The notes below the pieces were generated by a model, which saw only the letters and a list, made by a program, of their open reading frames with translations, searched no databases and had not been told where the DNA came from. The translations under genes and the position numbers were made by a program. From Dicyema japonicum (lineage: Eukaryota; Dicyemida; Rhombozoa; Dicyemidae), in NCBI GenBank assembly GCA_011109175.1, contig RDEW01000011.1, positions 870,276 through 934,275 of the forward strand: 64,000 bases of DNA, written 5' to 3'. Of this stretch, positions 22,342-33,839 are shown one piece after another (position 1 is the first letter of the stretch; each line of letters starts with the position of its first letter).

Positions 22342-23173
22342 TTATTTTCGGTAATGATTGACACGTGGTCTGCGAATTTGACCTGACGGGTTAAATTTTG
22401 TGACAAATTTGCTTGTTTTTTCAAAATCTTTTTTTATAAAACAAAATACTCCGCTTTTTCGGGTATCAAAACACGGCAAAACTGTGAATTCTTTGCTTTT
22501 CTTTGAATTACGTGCACTGATTTGGCTCATCTGAATAAAATCGATATTTTCAAGCCCAACCTCGTGGTTTGCTGATTTCGCTGACTTTTTAGTTTCAAAG
22601 ATTTTTAATGTCGGTTTTTTTGTTTGTCGTTCCTCCTAGAGTTATGAATAAATATACAACTGAATTTTTTGCTGCGGCTTTGAAGGGAATTTTGTGGTTT
22701 TCTACCAATATAATAACTGATAATTAAAGTTTAAAGGAAACAAAGTCACCTGAGGTGCTAAAATTGATTTGCTGGGGATTTGAAAGTTTCCGTAATGGGA
22801 GTCGAATCATCTATTGAGAAAAATATTTATTTAAAAAATTAAATTTATAAATAAATTTAAATATTATAAAAATATTTACTTTTTCAACTTTATTCAAAAA
22901 TTTCTGGGATTCATTTTCAAAAGATTCTTCAATATATATTCCTTGTTAGTATATTATTCAATAATACTTTCAGCTTTGTCAAATGGTTGCAGTTTCTTAT
23001 TAAACTGATGCATTTGGAATACGATCTCTTGTTCGTCCTTTCGTCCTATTTAATGTTTAATAATTATATTAGAAATGACGTCATAATCAATGAAATGACG
23101 AACCTTCAACAATTGGCCTCTTTAGCACGAAAGTGAATTGGTTCTCTCCATGCTGGGTTATTATCGGCGCCAT
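22342..23173 (-). CDS. Unrecognised gene, six exons, 201 residues
   Basis: No known family recognised. Exons: 23173-23104, 23045-22968, 22941-22880, 22810-22750, 22701-22661, 22635-22342. Introns are 58, 26, 69, 48 and 25 nt, all GT-AG, and every junction keeps frame. The 48-nt intron could instead end at 22717 (33 nt), adding five residues. The protein starts MAPIITQHGENQFTF. It contains EIVFQMHQFNKKLQPFDKAE, an acidic helical stretch, a Lys/Ser-rich centre (KKPTLKIFETKKSAKSA), and a basic C-terminus (SGQIRRPRVNHYRK). The composition suggests a nuclear or cytoskeletal protein, which is inference. A TATA box precedes it. The last exon alone carries 97 codons without a stop. Confidence 0.65.
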
Positions 23174-23217
23174 TAGAATAACTGTAGTTTGAATGGAGAA
23201 GTAACCGCAATTAATTG

Positions 23218-23227
23218 CTTTTATATA
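23218..23227 (-). promoter_or_regulatory. TATA box of the 201-residue gene
   Basis: Reverse strand TATATAAAAG, with its first base 54 bp upstream of the ATG at 23173. Normal spacing gives a leader of roughly 25 bases. It is the same TATAAAAG core as at 19192. Confidence 0.55.
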
Positions 23228-23339
23228 ACAAGTGACGTTGTACCGCATATTTTTATATTGATTTTTATGTTTGAATTTTAAACATTTTTTGCGATTACTG
23301 AATTGTCGTTTTGTGCACAAAAAGTAGGAATTGAGCATT

Positions 23340-25065
23340 TATTTTATTCCTTGGCTTAACGTTTACTAGCAATAAATGTTCTGTGCTATCCTGCTCGAAT
23401 CACTCTCAAGTTTATGTTTCAATTTTTAGAGGAGTCGCTTTGAAAAATTCGGTAGAACGATCAAATGAATCTATGACTGTCGAGATCCGAAGGCGAAAGC
23501 CCTATGGAGTGACGACAGTTCTAAAATGGACATGCGATTGAGAATAGCTACGCTCACTCAACAGCTGGTGCACTTGAATACGTGGATAAACTTTTTAGTT
23601 CAAATCTCGGGTTTCTGTTGTCCCCTAAATATGCCACGTGTCCTGGGAAGAAGACAAGATCAAAGAGAAATTTAATGCACGGTAACCAACTACTCCTACC
23701 ACCAAGTTAATTGGCCACTAGATTGTTCAAATTCGAAATCAACAGTGGACAGGTCGTTTATTGTTAACAAAAAAATATATGGCAAATTTTATATTGAACG
23801 GACGATCAGAAATTGTATTTCCTACTGTGAACACGCATAAAACCCACAAACCACTAAGAAATTCAAACCTAGTCGAATTTTGCTAAAAATATGACCGTCA
23901 TGTAACAGAAGAGCAATGGGAGTCATTAAGGAACTAGAGGTGGCACAAGAATTTATTGGAGGACTTTGCGAGCAAGTTTGGCGCGGAAATGTCCATTTCC
24001 GATTACAGAGTGCCTCACATAGTAAGAAAGACAGGAAAGTAGTGTGACTTCATCGAACATGATTGATCAACTGCATTTCTCTCAATGTGAGCTGACATTT
24101 ATTCAAGTCATTGAAGACACACGACTCATTGATCAGTCTCCAAGGCCACTTAGGAGGAAGATTCTTTATTCAGACGTCAACATTGCCTTATTGGACTCTT
24201 TAACCATCCAAGAGACAATCCTCCTATTCAACGATTTTGTGCACAGGACAAGTATGTCACCAAAAGTTGAATTTGAGTAATTTCGGGTTATCACAGTAGA
24301 CGAACAATCTGGAGAATAAATTGAAGAGTGGGGGAGTCATCTGAGTTACATTGAAAAGTTTTTTGAGAAGACTCTTACTGAGGCCGAGAAATGGTTGGCC
24401 TGCCATATCACTTGTGGGATACAGGAAGAGAGATCCGGGATTACTTTACTCGTAAAGGAAAAAATAATGGTCATCAAACAAAGTTGGCTAAAAAAAGAAG
24501 GAAAAAAAAGATTTTGGTTAGATAATCAAAAATTTGAGTTGAACCGAAAGGTTTTTTGGTAGGATATCAAATTTTAGGAAGAGAGTTGAGATTTTGCAGG
24601 GAGATAGTCTCTCCTGTATGCTATTTGTTCTGTTAGACCCACTTAGCCGCCTATTGTCTTACAAGTGTTTAATGGTCTCTTTGGGACGAAAAGGTCGCAA
24701 TTGTAAATCATTTTAGACAAATAATCTTCTCTTTATTGATGATCCGAAGCTTATCTCGACAAGTGATGATGTCATTGTTAGAGGAGGAGGACTTACTATG
24801 TTGTTGTTGACGGAGACAAAAATGCTGGATGGGATTGATGGATAAAAGCACTTGGGTTTATTGAAAGACCATTCAGGCAAATGCAAAAACTGAAATGCTG
24901 AATATATTGGGAAAAGTAATAATGTGGAACTTTGTGGATAAAGCATTCGGGAGAAGTTAACGGAACATGGGAGCAATAAACAGTGGGGGATTGCATCTAT
25001 ACTGTAACAATCTAGGAAAAAGGAATGCAAGTCACATTTTGATAATTATTCCAAGAAAAAGTCCT
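23340..25065 (+). pseudogene. Retrotransposon relic with REL-type LINE RT
   Basis: From about 24570 the + strand reads REIVSPV-like QGD block (ggagatagtctctcctgtatg, SLSCMLFVL), LDPLSRLLSY, then LLFIDDPKLIS (YADD block, about 24725) and KTEMLNILGK. These match RT pieces at 18.1 and 38.5 kb. The upstream frame at 24044-24500 (MIDQLHFSQCELTFIQVIED, later YIEKFFEKTLTEAEKWLACH) has two stops and is not recognised; it may belong to the same element. Confidence 0.5.
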
Positions 25066-25319
25066 ATTCTCCTTATTAGTTAAAATTTTTAATTTAATTT
25101 TTAATAAAAATAAAATTTTATTAACACATGTCTCATATGCTTTTGGTGGACTCTATATTTTTTGCCAGCAGTTAGCTGATCGATATGATAGATGTCTCAT
25201 ACTATGGTTCACAAACAGCTTGGGTGATTGCATATTTATGTATTGGCTGATTAATTTTGATTTTTCACACTCAAAAATAAAAAAAATGAATTTTACTATT
25301 AATTAATTCCTTCAACGAA

Positions 25320-25760
25320 CTATTGAAACTGGATTCGTTCCATAGAAGGCAACTAAGAAGCTTACTCGTAATGGAGTGGCCACGTAGAATGTCAACCACT
25401 GGTATCTACAACAAGTGTATGTGTTCTTACATCAGCAAGGATGTGATAGACGCCCGGTGGAGGCTATTTGGGTATGTACTAAGAATGAACCCGGACTCAC
25501 CCGCTAACAAAGCGATGGAAGATTACTTTGACAGTTGCGAAAAACCCTTCCGCGGACGACCTAGATCAACACTTCCGACAGCCTTAAACAAAGACTTAAA
25601 TCGTGTGAGAAAAAATCTAAAGACGGGAGACGACCTGGACGAATTGAGATCACTCGCATTCGACAGAGGAAGATGGAAAAGACTAACTATAACTATTGCT
25701 TCTTTGAGTGTTGCACATGCGGGGCTATAATCATTATGGCTTCGTGAAAGTGCCTTGATG
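25320..25760 (+). pseudogene. RTE-like LINE 3' fragment
   Basis: One open + frame of about 135 codons: KLDSFHRRQLRSLLVMEWP, ARWRLFGYVLRMNPDSPANK, KPFRGRPRSTLP and DDLDELRSLAFDRGRWKR. It ends with the LINE tail acatgcggggctataatc. 5'-truncated like most LINE insertions; the last domain is intact, suggesting a younger insertion than the 19-kb copy. Confidence 0.75.
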
Positions 25761-26340
25761 ATAATAACCACTGCCCTGCACATTGTGTTCCGCCGAACTT
25801 GAAAATATAGAACGCGTTTTCTTCAATTCATGGATACTTGCACTATAAAATCTTCAACAGTAATTTTACCAGATGCTAGTTACTCTATATGACAGAATTA
25901 TCGGAAACTCAAAATATTTCTGTACCCAATTCTTACAAGAAATTGACTTTAAATGGTTCTATTTTCTTTTACAAAAATGGCTTAGGAAGACGTATCCGAT
26001 GAGAAGATCGGAAGTTTTCTAATTTCTTCAATAAGAAAGTACAAAACAAGTATTACTGAGCCAATGAAAGACAGTTGTGTTAAATATTTTTTTAATAAAA
26101 CTTAAATATGTTTTTTTGTTCATTTAAGGCATTTTCTAAAAAATTGCTCTTCAAAATTATTGAGTTTATTTTTTTTCAAATTGGCCATTTCACGAAAGGA
26201 GCTAAAAATGGCGCATTTGCGAGGGTCACTGTACTTTATTAATAACTGAATTTTAGGAGTTAGAAGGTACATTGTTTTAGTCCTGCCACGTGGTTTGGAA
26301 ATTTATCCAGTTCCTCTCTCCTGTTGCCTCACTGATCCGT
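25761..26340. other. Spacer with a Tigger end
   Basis: AT-rich. The sequence aaatggcgcatttgcgaggg then cactgta at about 26205-26232 is a right end of the Tigger family (compare 45419). No left partner found. A 36-codon frame at 25889 with a TATA-like box 45 bp upstream is too weak to call. Confidence 0.4.
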
Positions 26341-27530
26341 AAAAGAGTTGGACTTTGGTTATCATCGTGAAACCATTTATCCTCGCCTCCACCACTCGGT
26401 TTCAGTATCTTCTTCCTCATCTAGATTATCGCATAACCTCCTTCCTACCAAAAACTTCATTTCCGCTCTCCCGTTTTCTCCAATAGGAATATTGTTCTAC
26501 CCTTCTTCGAGGAGAACCACCCCTCGGATCCATAAAGCAAATTGAGTAAAATTATTACCGAAAGATAATTTTTTGGATATCTTTCTTCTTCCTTACTCTG
26601 ATGTCTTCCATACATACACCCCCACTGTCAACATCCACACCTCAAATATCGTAGCCAATGTGCATTCCTCACGTGTATTCTTGTCCGAGTTGTTCCCTAC
26701 ACGATTACTCGTAGCCGTTAGACTTTTCAGCACGGTTTAACTCTCTCATGCTACGTCAATTATCCATATACTCTTTGAGTCTCTTTTTTGAGAGGACCGA
26801 CTCCCTGGACGTATAATAATAATGTCGTCCGCATATATTAGTATTCCTGAGTTTAAACTCAGCGGTTTATGTAAACTCGATATTAATAGGATAGGACTGA
26901 GCCCTGTAGGACCCTGATCCTGGAGATAGCTCCCCCAACTTTAACACAGTACTCCCTTCCATTAAGATATTTCTTATCCACTCGAATAGATATATTGTAA
27001 CGTCCACCAACACGAGCTAGAAAGAATGGCTTCGTGGCCAACACTGTCAAATAGAAATATCGTCATAACAGGTTAAGCTGCTCTCGGGCATCTATTACCT
27101 TCATAACCTCCGAATTCAACTCGTGGAAACAGTCTGCACACGACCTCCCAGGACGAGAACCCCATTGTTGGAAGTAAGAAATCATTGGCTTTCGATAGGC
27201 TTTCGATATGCTAATAATCTGTTCAATAACTTTCGCAATAGAACACACAAGACTGAAGGTCTATTGCTCAGAGGATCCCTTTTCAAACCCCTGGCTTAAG
27301 GACCATCCTCGACCTGTTTCATAGTTGTGGAATAAACCCAAGCCTGATACTTGCATTGAAGAGTTTTTGTAAAACACAATACATTACATTCGGTCCCCCA
27401 TTGAGCATCAAGTTTATATGATCCCGGCTCACTGCAGATACGTCGAATCAAGGGAAAACATCCTCGACGATACCCAGCTTCAAACTGACGATAAATTCCT
27501 GTGGGACATATCCCACACACTTCATGCCTA
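26340..27530 (-). pseudogene. Non-LTR reverse transcriptase remnant
   Basis: Reverse frames in order: QQWGSRPGRSCADCFHELNS (27180), then KVGGAISRIRVLQGSVLSYLY (about 26920), then LNSGILIYADDIIII (26830). These are the FGFRPGRS, QGS and YADD blocks of a CR1/Jockey-like RT. Several frame breaks. The region 27296-27520 upstream is probably its N-terminal side. Confidence 0.65.
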
Positions 27531-27756
27531 ATTTCTCAATTGATTAGTCACTAATCTGCTATGTTCAAGTTCTAAGACACGTGGACATAGGTTGTGCTTT
27601 AGTGGGATGTGTGCACGTTAGTTAACATCAATATTTTATTGTCTTTAAAAGTTCATATCTTTGTGAGTCATCAATTTTTGTTATAAGGCCAAAACTTATT
27701 GGGTCATAAAATGCCGATAATATCGTTTATAATCCACAAAAGTGCCGATTTGGACA

Positions 27757-28266
27757 ATGAACAGACGCATCTACCCCCAATATAACCAGAAAGATATTGA
27801 CGAGAGGAACCTCATTCTACAGAATTGTCTGGCCAACAGTTTGGTGCTCTCTGAGTCTTAGTAAAGTCCAAGGTGGACAACCAAGTCTACGTAAACGGTC
27901 CTCTAGCCTACAGGATCATGAAGACTATCAAAATCTGGAAAAAGAAAGCCGGAATACAGGAAACCGAAAAATATAATTTCACTCAAAATTCGGGATTAGG
28001 ACGAATGAAGCAAGCAAACAGATTGAGGTAAAAAACAAGCAAATTTGCGACAAAATCCACTCCATAAAGAACTACATCGACACGATCGACCACCTGGAGT
28101 TCTTCAAGGTATGGATTCTTCTAAGACATCCTAGATGACCAGACTACTTCTACACAAAAACAGAATCCACGACATTGACCTTTACATAAAGCAATATTAC
28201 CAAACAGACAGAAGAATTCATGTAATATTTGGTTACCATGGTGATATTAGAATTTGGTCAAATTGA
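27757..28266 (+). CDS. Unrecognised gene, three exons, needs one -1 frame correction
   Basis: Family not recognised. Exons: 27757-27838, 27862-28108, 28135-28266; introns 23 and 26 nt, GT-AG. The start is MNRRIYPQYNQKDIDERNL. The second exon reads KVDNQVYVNGPLAYRIMKTI and, after an apparent -1 shift near 28000 (around ggattaggac), KQIEVKNKQICDKIHSIKNY, a coiled-coil-like stretch. With that correction it is 153 residues. No GT-AG pair explains the shift, so a missing base in the assembly or gene decay is likely. It faces the reverse gene at 28354 tail to tail. Confidence 0.45.
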
Positions 28267-28353
28267 GGTGTCCTCGTACATGAGACTCAATAACTCATTA
28301 ATAATAGACTTAATAAATTCCGTTTATTTTTGTCGGATTAGTTGTTACTAGAT

Positions 28354-28860
28354 TCATCCACGTGTTATAGATTTATGGGTTAATGTAAGGTTCATGCCTA
28401 ATTTATCAATTTTAAACCAATTTAGATAATTGAGTGGGTTCATTCCAATATTGATTTCCCCACATAGATTACGAATACTTTTTAAATTATAAGCGCCCTC
28501 CCCGATAGTGATGTCTTTGAGTTTGCGCTTGACAGAGAGAAGGGAAGACCTTAGTTCAACCCTATTCATGACTTTTTTCAAAGACGAATCGGGCACTTGG
28601 ATGTTTTCTCCGAACCACCCGTCGATGATTCTAGCTTTTTCCTACCCAGGCCCTCCGTTGACTATTAGAACGTCCAGCACTAGCTACTGCTTACTTGAGG
28701 ACAAGCCAATGAGGTCGGGAGTTGCTAAAAATTACTTTTTGTCTACTAACTGGCCTATGAAAAGCCTTGAATTATTACTTATACACGTGGACTTGAAATA
28801 ACAAAATATGTCTAAAAAACCAACAGATATCTCATTTATGATTAAGTTTGCTACAAACCT
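28354..28860 (-). CDS. Unrecognised gene, 3' exons with three micro-introns
   Basis: Read straight through, one reverse frame has three stops. With GT-AG introns at 28725-28746 (22 nt), 28662-28694 (33 nt) and 28596-28618 (23 nt) the frame becomes open: RLFIGQL, QLPTSLACPQ, STEGLGRKKLESST, VPDSSLKKVMNRVELRSSLL, then KRKLKDITIGEGAYNL to the stop at 28354. The 5' end is not resolved; a further 27-nt intron is possible near 28775. A Lys/Ser-rich middle and helical C-terminus can be seen; no function can be assigned. Convergent with the 27757 gene. Confidence 0.45.
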
Positions 28861-29234
28861 TTTACCATTCACTGGAACACTGATACTTTGGTTAAGTGAT
28901 GTGAAAAAAATTTAAGGAATTTTTGCATATTAGTTTTAAAAAAGCCATCTAACGTCTCATTTGATGTTAAGCTTTCGACTATTTAGTATGGAAGGCAATA
29001 ATGGGTCAAGGATTCATGACGTCTCAACACCGAGAGAGACAAGCGAATGGTCTTCCAAAATGGCACTTCAGAGAACACTACTTAAACATGACTTATTATT
29101 TATTGCCCAAGATCACGGGATTAAGGGGAAGAATGAAAGTCATCCTTAGTGATTTCAGTTTCCACGGTCAGTTACACGGGCAATGTCAAAGACTCTATAA
29201 CCCTGGATAGAGTCGTTTCATCAAAGGAAGCTCA
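28861..29234. other. Spacer
   Basis: No supported feature; short frames only. Confidence 0.3.
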
Positions 29235-29520
29235 GGACATTGGTCGGATTGAATTGACCATAGAAAATAGATAAGAATGCACATAATGTTTGTTCCACTG
29301 GTCCTTTGATTCTCGATGGAGGATCTTTGGGCATACAGAGACTGGAAATGGATACCCCTGCTAATATACTGATGAAGGAGTACTTAATTGACATTGGGTC
29401 TCGTTTCTGTGGACGCTCACGAGTCACTTGATGCTGTTCTCAAATGCGTCAAAATAAAAATGAGATGTGGAGAACATCAGGACGACTTGAGAGAGGTTGC
29501 ATCTAAAATTATTAAGTAAA
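29235..29520 (+). pseudogene. RTE-like LINE 3' fragment
   Basis: Matches the C-terminal domain of the 25.3-kb copy with frame breaks: DTPANILMKEYLIDIGSRF, CGRSRVT, then GEHQDDLREVASK. It is 5'-truncated and its tail is not preserved. Confidence 0.55.
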
Positions 29521-29729
29521 GTCTCCAAGTGACCCCATACAAACGAAAAAATCACATTTTCATTAATTTATAGTTTATTTAATTTTCGGCAATTTAGGTG
29601 AAAATTCAAATTATTATATTAATTTCATTTAATTAAATTATATTAAAATTAAATAATTTAAAATTTAAATATATTAACTATGGTGAATCTACCGAGTGAC
29701 ATTTAATAAACTCTAATTTTTTAACAAAA

Positions 29730-31487
29730 ATGATAAAATCAAACATATAATCGTAATCAACTTTGACCACAAAAACGGCTGCGAGGTTATTTGATAAACA
29801 AAGTCAGGTCGAATATTGCCATCCAGAAATAATTGCCGGCGAGCCTACCGCTTTACCCGAAAAGTGGGGCAACCTTCCATCACTAGCAATGCCAGACGGA
29901 GTACACCATATGACGAATGATGTCGTCTATTTCCACCTCCCATCTTTAGACGACTCATTCAAACCCATATTTGGAATCGTCTGCTGCAGGAAAATACTCA
30001 GCCAAGTCACAATTATGGTCACCTTAAGGACTTTAGCAAATCCGACCACGAAAATACGTACGTAACTCGCAACGCCATTTATAAGAGTATATGTGTGATC
30101 TCCACTTCGGTAGCGTTTAAATTTTAAAATAATTATTTTTTTATTATTAATTAAAATATTTTTTAATAGTTCTGTTACTACGAAGTGAGAGAATTACTCG
30201 AAATTGTGACAGACGCCTACATTGGTCAGGGAGACTATAGCAAATATACTATTCTGGAGGATGGAATGCTGGTAATGAATCAGAAGCTCTCGGTGGTTTT
30301 AAATAGCAATGAACCCGCAGGTATTGCCTATATGGTAATATAGATTGTGGTATTGGCAAGACAATCGTGGAGACTGGGAGTATTTTCTTGGTCTTATTCA
30401 AGTCAATTTTATTAGAAAAGCGAGTTGACAAGGTTTTGACTTATTTGAAGGTTTTGGTTAATTTGGCTGGAAACAGACAGCTTTCTGAACTGATTCTGTC
30501 AATTCTATCAGTCATTCCAGGTCATTATCCGTAAGTTTGAGATTATTGACTTTAGACTCACTGATGAACTATTAGCTTACTCTTCACTTTTGACTAATTC
30601 TCTAAGCAAAATTGTAGGAATTTTCTTACCATTTAGCCGCCTAAAAATGATGTGGACGATGTAGGTAATGTTAAAGATCTTTTTTTTAATTTATTATTTT
30701 ATTTATTGAATCTATTTAATATTTAAATATTAAGCGGGAAATTTAATTATTTATGATATGGTAAAATTTTTAGATAAAACTCCACAAGTTGACGACTCTT
30801 CTTCAGATTGTAAGTCAGAGGACTCTAATTCAGATGAAGTCCACGATTTGGATTCTGTTTATTTTTGTTAACTAATCCTCTAGATTCCTTTATCACCTCA
30901 GAGCAATAAAGACTCTTCGGATTCTCTTGGAGATGAAGAGGCTGAGTTATCCCTTACGATTTTTTCTGAGGTTCTCCAGTTTTTTTCATTAAAGAAATTT
31001 GAGTTTCATCCTTCTACTTCGTTAGAAATGCTTCCTAAACTAATAACCGTTCGCCTCCCTGGGTTCCTCGTCGGCTCAGCCAACCAGCTTTTCTGCGAAT
31101 TCGAGAGTCTCTCTGACTTGGCCTTCACCGATGTATTGTAATCCCTTCAAAATAGGACGGTAGAGGAAAGCTCACTTTAAGAATATTTAACCAGTCATTG
31201 AAAGCTCCCCTTAGGTTGACATCTTCGGATATTCGTTTTTATGAGAAAATAGTGAGCTTTGTTAAGGACTCCAAACTCCGACAGGTCGATAGGTGGGTTA
31301 GTTCCCAGTTTAATGAATATGTGTTAGGATTGTGTAATGTGGCCTATAATAACTGTAATTGTGCTTTTCCATGTTAGTGTGGTTTAAGTCTAAACTGTAT
31401 AATAGCAAGTTTGTTAAACTTTGGAAAATCACTGAGAACTACAAAGTGTGGTCTCGACTTTCCCAAGTGCCACCAAACGCTCTGTAA
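29730..31487 (+). CDS. AVL9: AVL9 homolog, eleven exons
   Basis: AVL9 is a DENN-related protein of late secretory transport and cell polarity. Exons: 29730-29785, 29808-30005, 30029-30109, 30170-30320, 30344-30530, 30556-30613, 30637-30664, 30774-30856, 30884-31132, 31156-31354, 31378-31487. Introns: 22, 23, 60, 23, 25, 23, 109, 27, 23 and 23 nt. The protein is about 466 residues (human 648, the difference mainly linker and tail). Family blocks: IIVINFDHKNGCE, LPEKWGNLPSLAMPDGVHH, VTRNAIYKSICVIS, FKSILLEKRV, VRLPGFLVGSANQLF and WVSSQFNEYVLGL. The ATG at 29730 is one base out of frame with IIVINFDH; no in-frame ATG follows the upstream stop, so the start is unresolved. An acidic Ser-rich linker (DDSSSDCKSEDSNSDEVHD) sits between the halves. 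Confidence 0.88.
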
Positions 31488-31694
31488 GAATGCAACTGAC
31501 TTGATAGACATCCTGGAAGGAGGGTGATCTTCCCCAATAAGAAAAGATGATTTTAATGTCCATTTGTGAGGATATATTAATTTTTGAATTAAATTATTAT
31601 TTAGTTAAATATATATTTTTTATTTATTTCAAATGTTTTAATTGATAATTATTTAACTCACGTTTTGTTGGTTTGTTTGTGTGGTAGTAGCCAA

Positions 31695-31945
31695 ATGATG
31701 AGAATGGCGTTTAATGAAGCCATTAATGGTCGTATTAAGGACACAATGAGGAAGTGTTATTGTGTAGTACAGGCGACCAACATTATAATGCTATTTATTA
31801 TTAGCTACATACTGCTAATGATTAATCTTTAGTAATCTGATGGCTGCTCATTTAATAATACTAAAAGTATGTTCTCTTACTGGCGTATTAACAGTGACAA
31901 TGATTATTATGTTAAACTGTGACGCTAATAGTCCAATGATATAGA
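31695..31945 (+). CDS. Possible small membrane protein gene
   Basis: From 31695: MMRMAFNEAINGRIKDTMRK then a hydrophobic run (NIIMLFIISYILLMINL) to a stop at about 31831. A second hydrophobic frame (LIILKVCSLTGVLTVTMIIM) starts at 31839. They may be exons of one two-helix membrane protein, but the joining intron is not clear. No family recognised. Confidence 0.3.
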
Positions 31946-31949
31946 AAGA

Positions 31950-32640
31950 TTTCTCAGAGTACACTGACAGTCTTGCAAGACAGGAATTTGTTCTTTCCTA
32001 TGTCGGGGACATTATGTGACCATTGCAAAAAAACAAAAAAACTGTACCACCTGGCCACTCTGTGGTAGAAAGTTTAGCAGTGATTAACGTCCTAAGACAC
32101 AACGAATCTGTAAAATGCTTACATCTCATTTATGCAGAGTATATGGATTCGAAAAGGCTAGAAAGTTGTGGGTACGTTGAGATGAGAGTCGATTCTGACT
32201 GAAACGAAGGTACTGTTGAAAAAACCAGATATTTTTTTGTATATAAAAAGATCAAAAATGAGATAATTTTGATCAAAGTGGGAATCACATCTCTGGATCG
32301 CCTAAAACAAGTGGAAGTAGAAAAATGTCCAAGTAGGACATCCTGCATTGCTCGAAAGCATGCTAATTGAACACGGGATGAAGGTCTCCGATGAAGACTA
32401 CGCCTCTGTTACCTCTCAACTTGTGGAACTTGTATGCCGTGAGGATGTCCACTGAACTCCAACATATAATTCGACTGACCTGGATACGGAGATCGAGAAA
32501 AAGAGGGAGTTGGTGACACACTCGTCTTCTAAGACAAGGAGAAGGATTACCAGCGATCTGGATAAAAATCCACTTAGATAATTTACTTTTTATTGTCCTT
32601 AATAATTGTAATGGCCAGATTGACATGACGTAAATGCTCA
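31950..32640 (+). pseudogene. REL-type LINE C-terminus
   Basis: The + frames read LCDHCKKTKKLYHLATLW (CCHC knuckle, last Cys lost), LRHNESVKCLHLIYAEYM, then MRVDSD, FFVYKKIKNEIILIKVGITS and LKQVEVEK. This order (knuckle, RHN, KPD-type endonuclease) is typical of R2/NeSL-type elements. Stops present. Same family as 6.4, 18.4, 39.0 and 41.5 kb. Confidence 0.65.
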
Positions 32641-33295
32641 TATTAAGGTAATAGGGGAAACAGTATCAGTTTTGTTATAATAGCGTTCCCAGGTCTGTGG
32701 CATCGTATATGGCCTCTGAAAGTCTTTTAGATTGACCACGGTGAGTGGGGCTGGAATATGAGTTTACAGATTCTTGGGTGTGACCTTCATAATGAAAAAA
32801 GGAATTAGTTTTCTCAATAGAAGTATGTGTTCAATGAGTAGGGCAATTTTTATTTTGAATATAAATTCGAAATTTGACCAAAAATTGACTTTATTGACTT
32901 TAAAATTTCAAAAATTGACCTTTTTGACTTTATGGCAAATTTATCTAAAAAAAAATTTTAAATATAAAAAACTAATCGAAAACTCATTTAAAATATAGAA
33001 TAATGTAATTCAAAACTTTTTACGTTAAAAATTTCGGTCATTAGATGATAATTTTACAATAATAAAAAATCTTTACTGAATAATAATGTGGAAGGAGATT
33101 TTTTCAAAAAGTCGTATATGCATTGAGAAGTATGTTGTATTTTCATTTTTTGTAATAGAAAAAACTAATTAACAAACTTAGATTCCAGATACTTTTTATT
33201 CCCCATAAATCGTTACTAAAATACAATTTTTGAATATTATAACTGCGTGTTCTATTGTGAAGTCAAGCAAGTTTATTCTTTTATTTAAACTGCCA
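32641..33295. other. AT-rich spacer
   Basis: No gene or bounded repeat recognised; contains homopolymeric A/T tracts (about 32870-33060). Confidence 0.4.
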
Positions 33296-33299
33296 TCCA

Positions 33300-33745
33300 T
33301 CCAAAGTGGAGCCCGCCGACATTATCGACGTTGCGTTGCCTCTCACGATTGCAACAGAGATCAACTGGAGTAGCCACCGGGTCTCACGTGCGTCGTGGTT
33401 TTAGTGTAGCTAAGCGTCCAAGTTTCTTTAGGAAGCTTATTCTTCCAGTTGTCTCGACCACTATCGGATAAAACGCGAATCGGTCGCGTAGCGCTTCGTA
33501 TTTCTTTCTTTTGCCCTCATCGTTTTTTCCGCGAATACAGTGTGTCTACCGCGCTCCCGACAATGTTGGACGGGCAAAGCGTGTCGACACAAGTAGCGTC
33601 CCAGACCAAAGGTTTCCCCTCTTCGAATGGGAAAATTGTGATCCCGTCGGGACGTTTTCCGTCCCCTCTGTCCAGGCCAACAGGTTCTAGTATGGCTGGG
33701 TATCCCGCAGACTCCAGGGCTCACTTGACAATTCCGTTGATCCCC
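33300..33745 (-). pseudogene. LINE C-terminal domain fragment
   Basis: The reverse strand reads [20 protein letters not shown], then [13 protein letters not shown], the block also seen at 13.4 and 54.8 kb. The 3' tail at 33310-33425 (ccgacattatcgacgtt, cacgattgcaacagagatca) is repeated at 56115-56240. A -1 change is needed between the two blocks and the stop. Confidence 0.65.
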
Positions 33746-33839
33746 TTGTGTCTTGGGAATCGTCCGTGAAGTAAAACTGAAAATTAAAACAATAAAACTT
33801 CATTCGAGTAGCATGCCTCGAAGTGATTCTAGTGTTCGA

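Noticed and set aside
25889-26000. 36-codon frame with a TATA-like box 45 bp upstream
   Set aside because: Too short, no clean micro-intron extends it, no similarity to any family.
27840-27861. Two stops ending the first frame of the 27.8-kb gene as a true terminus
   Set aside because: A 23-nt GT-AG intron at 27839-27861 removes them and continues a protein-like frame for over 80 codons.
28600-28725. Two possible 15-nt introns (both ending gctag) in the 28.4-kb reverse gene
   Set aside because: They leave one stop unexplained. The 22, 33 and 23-nt set removes all stops and keeps phase throughout.
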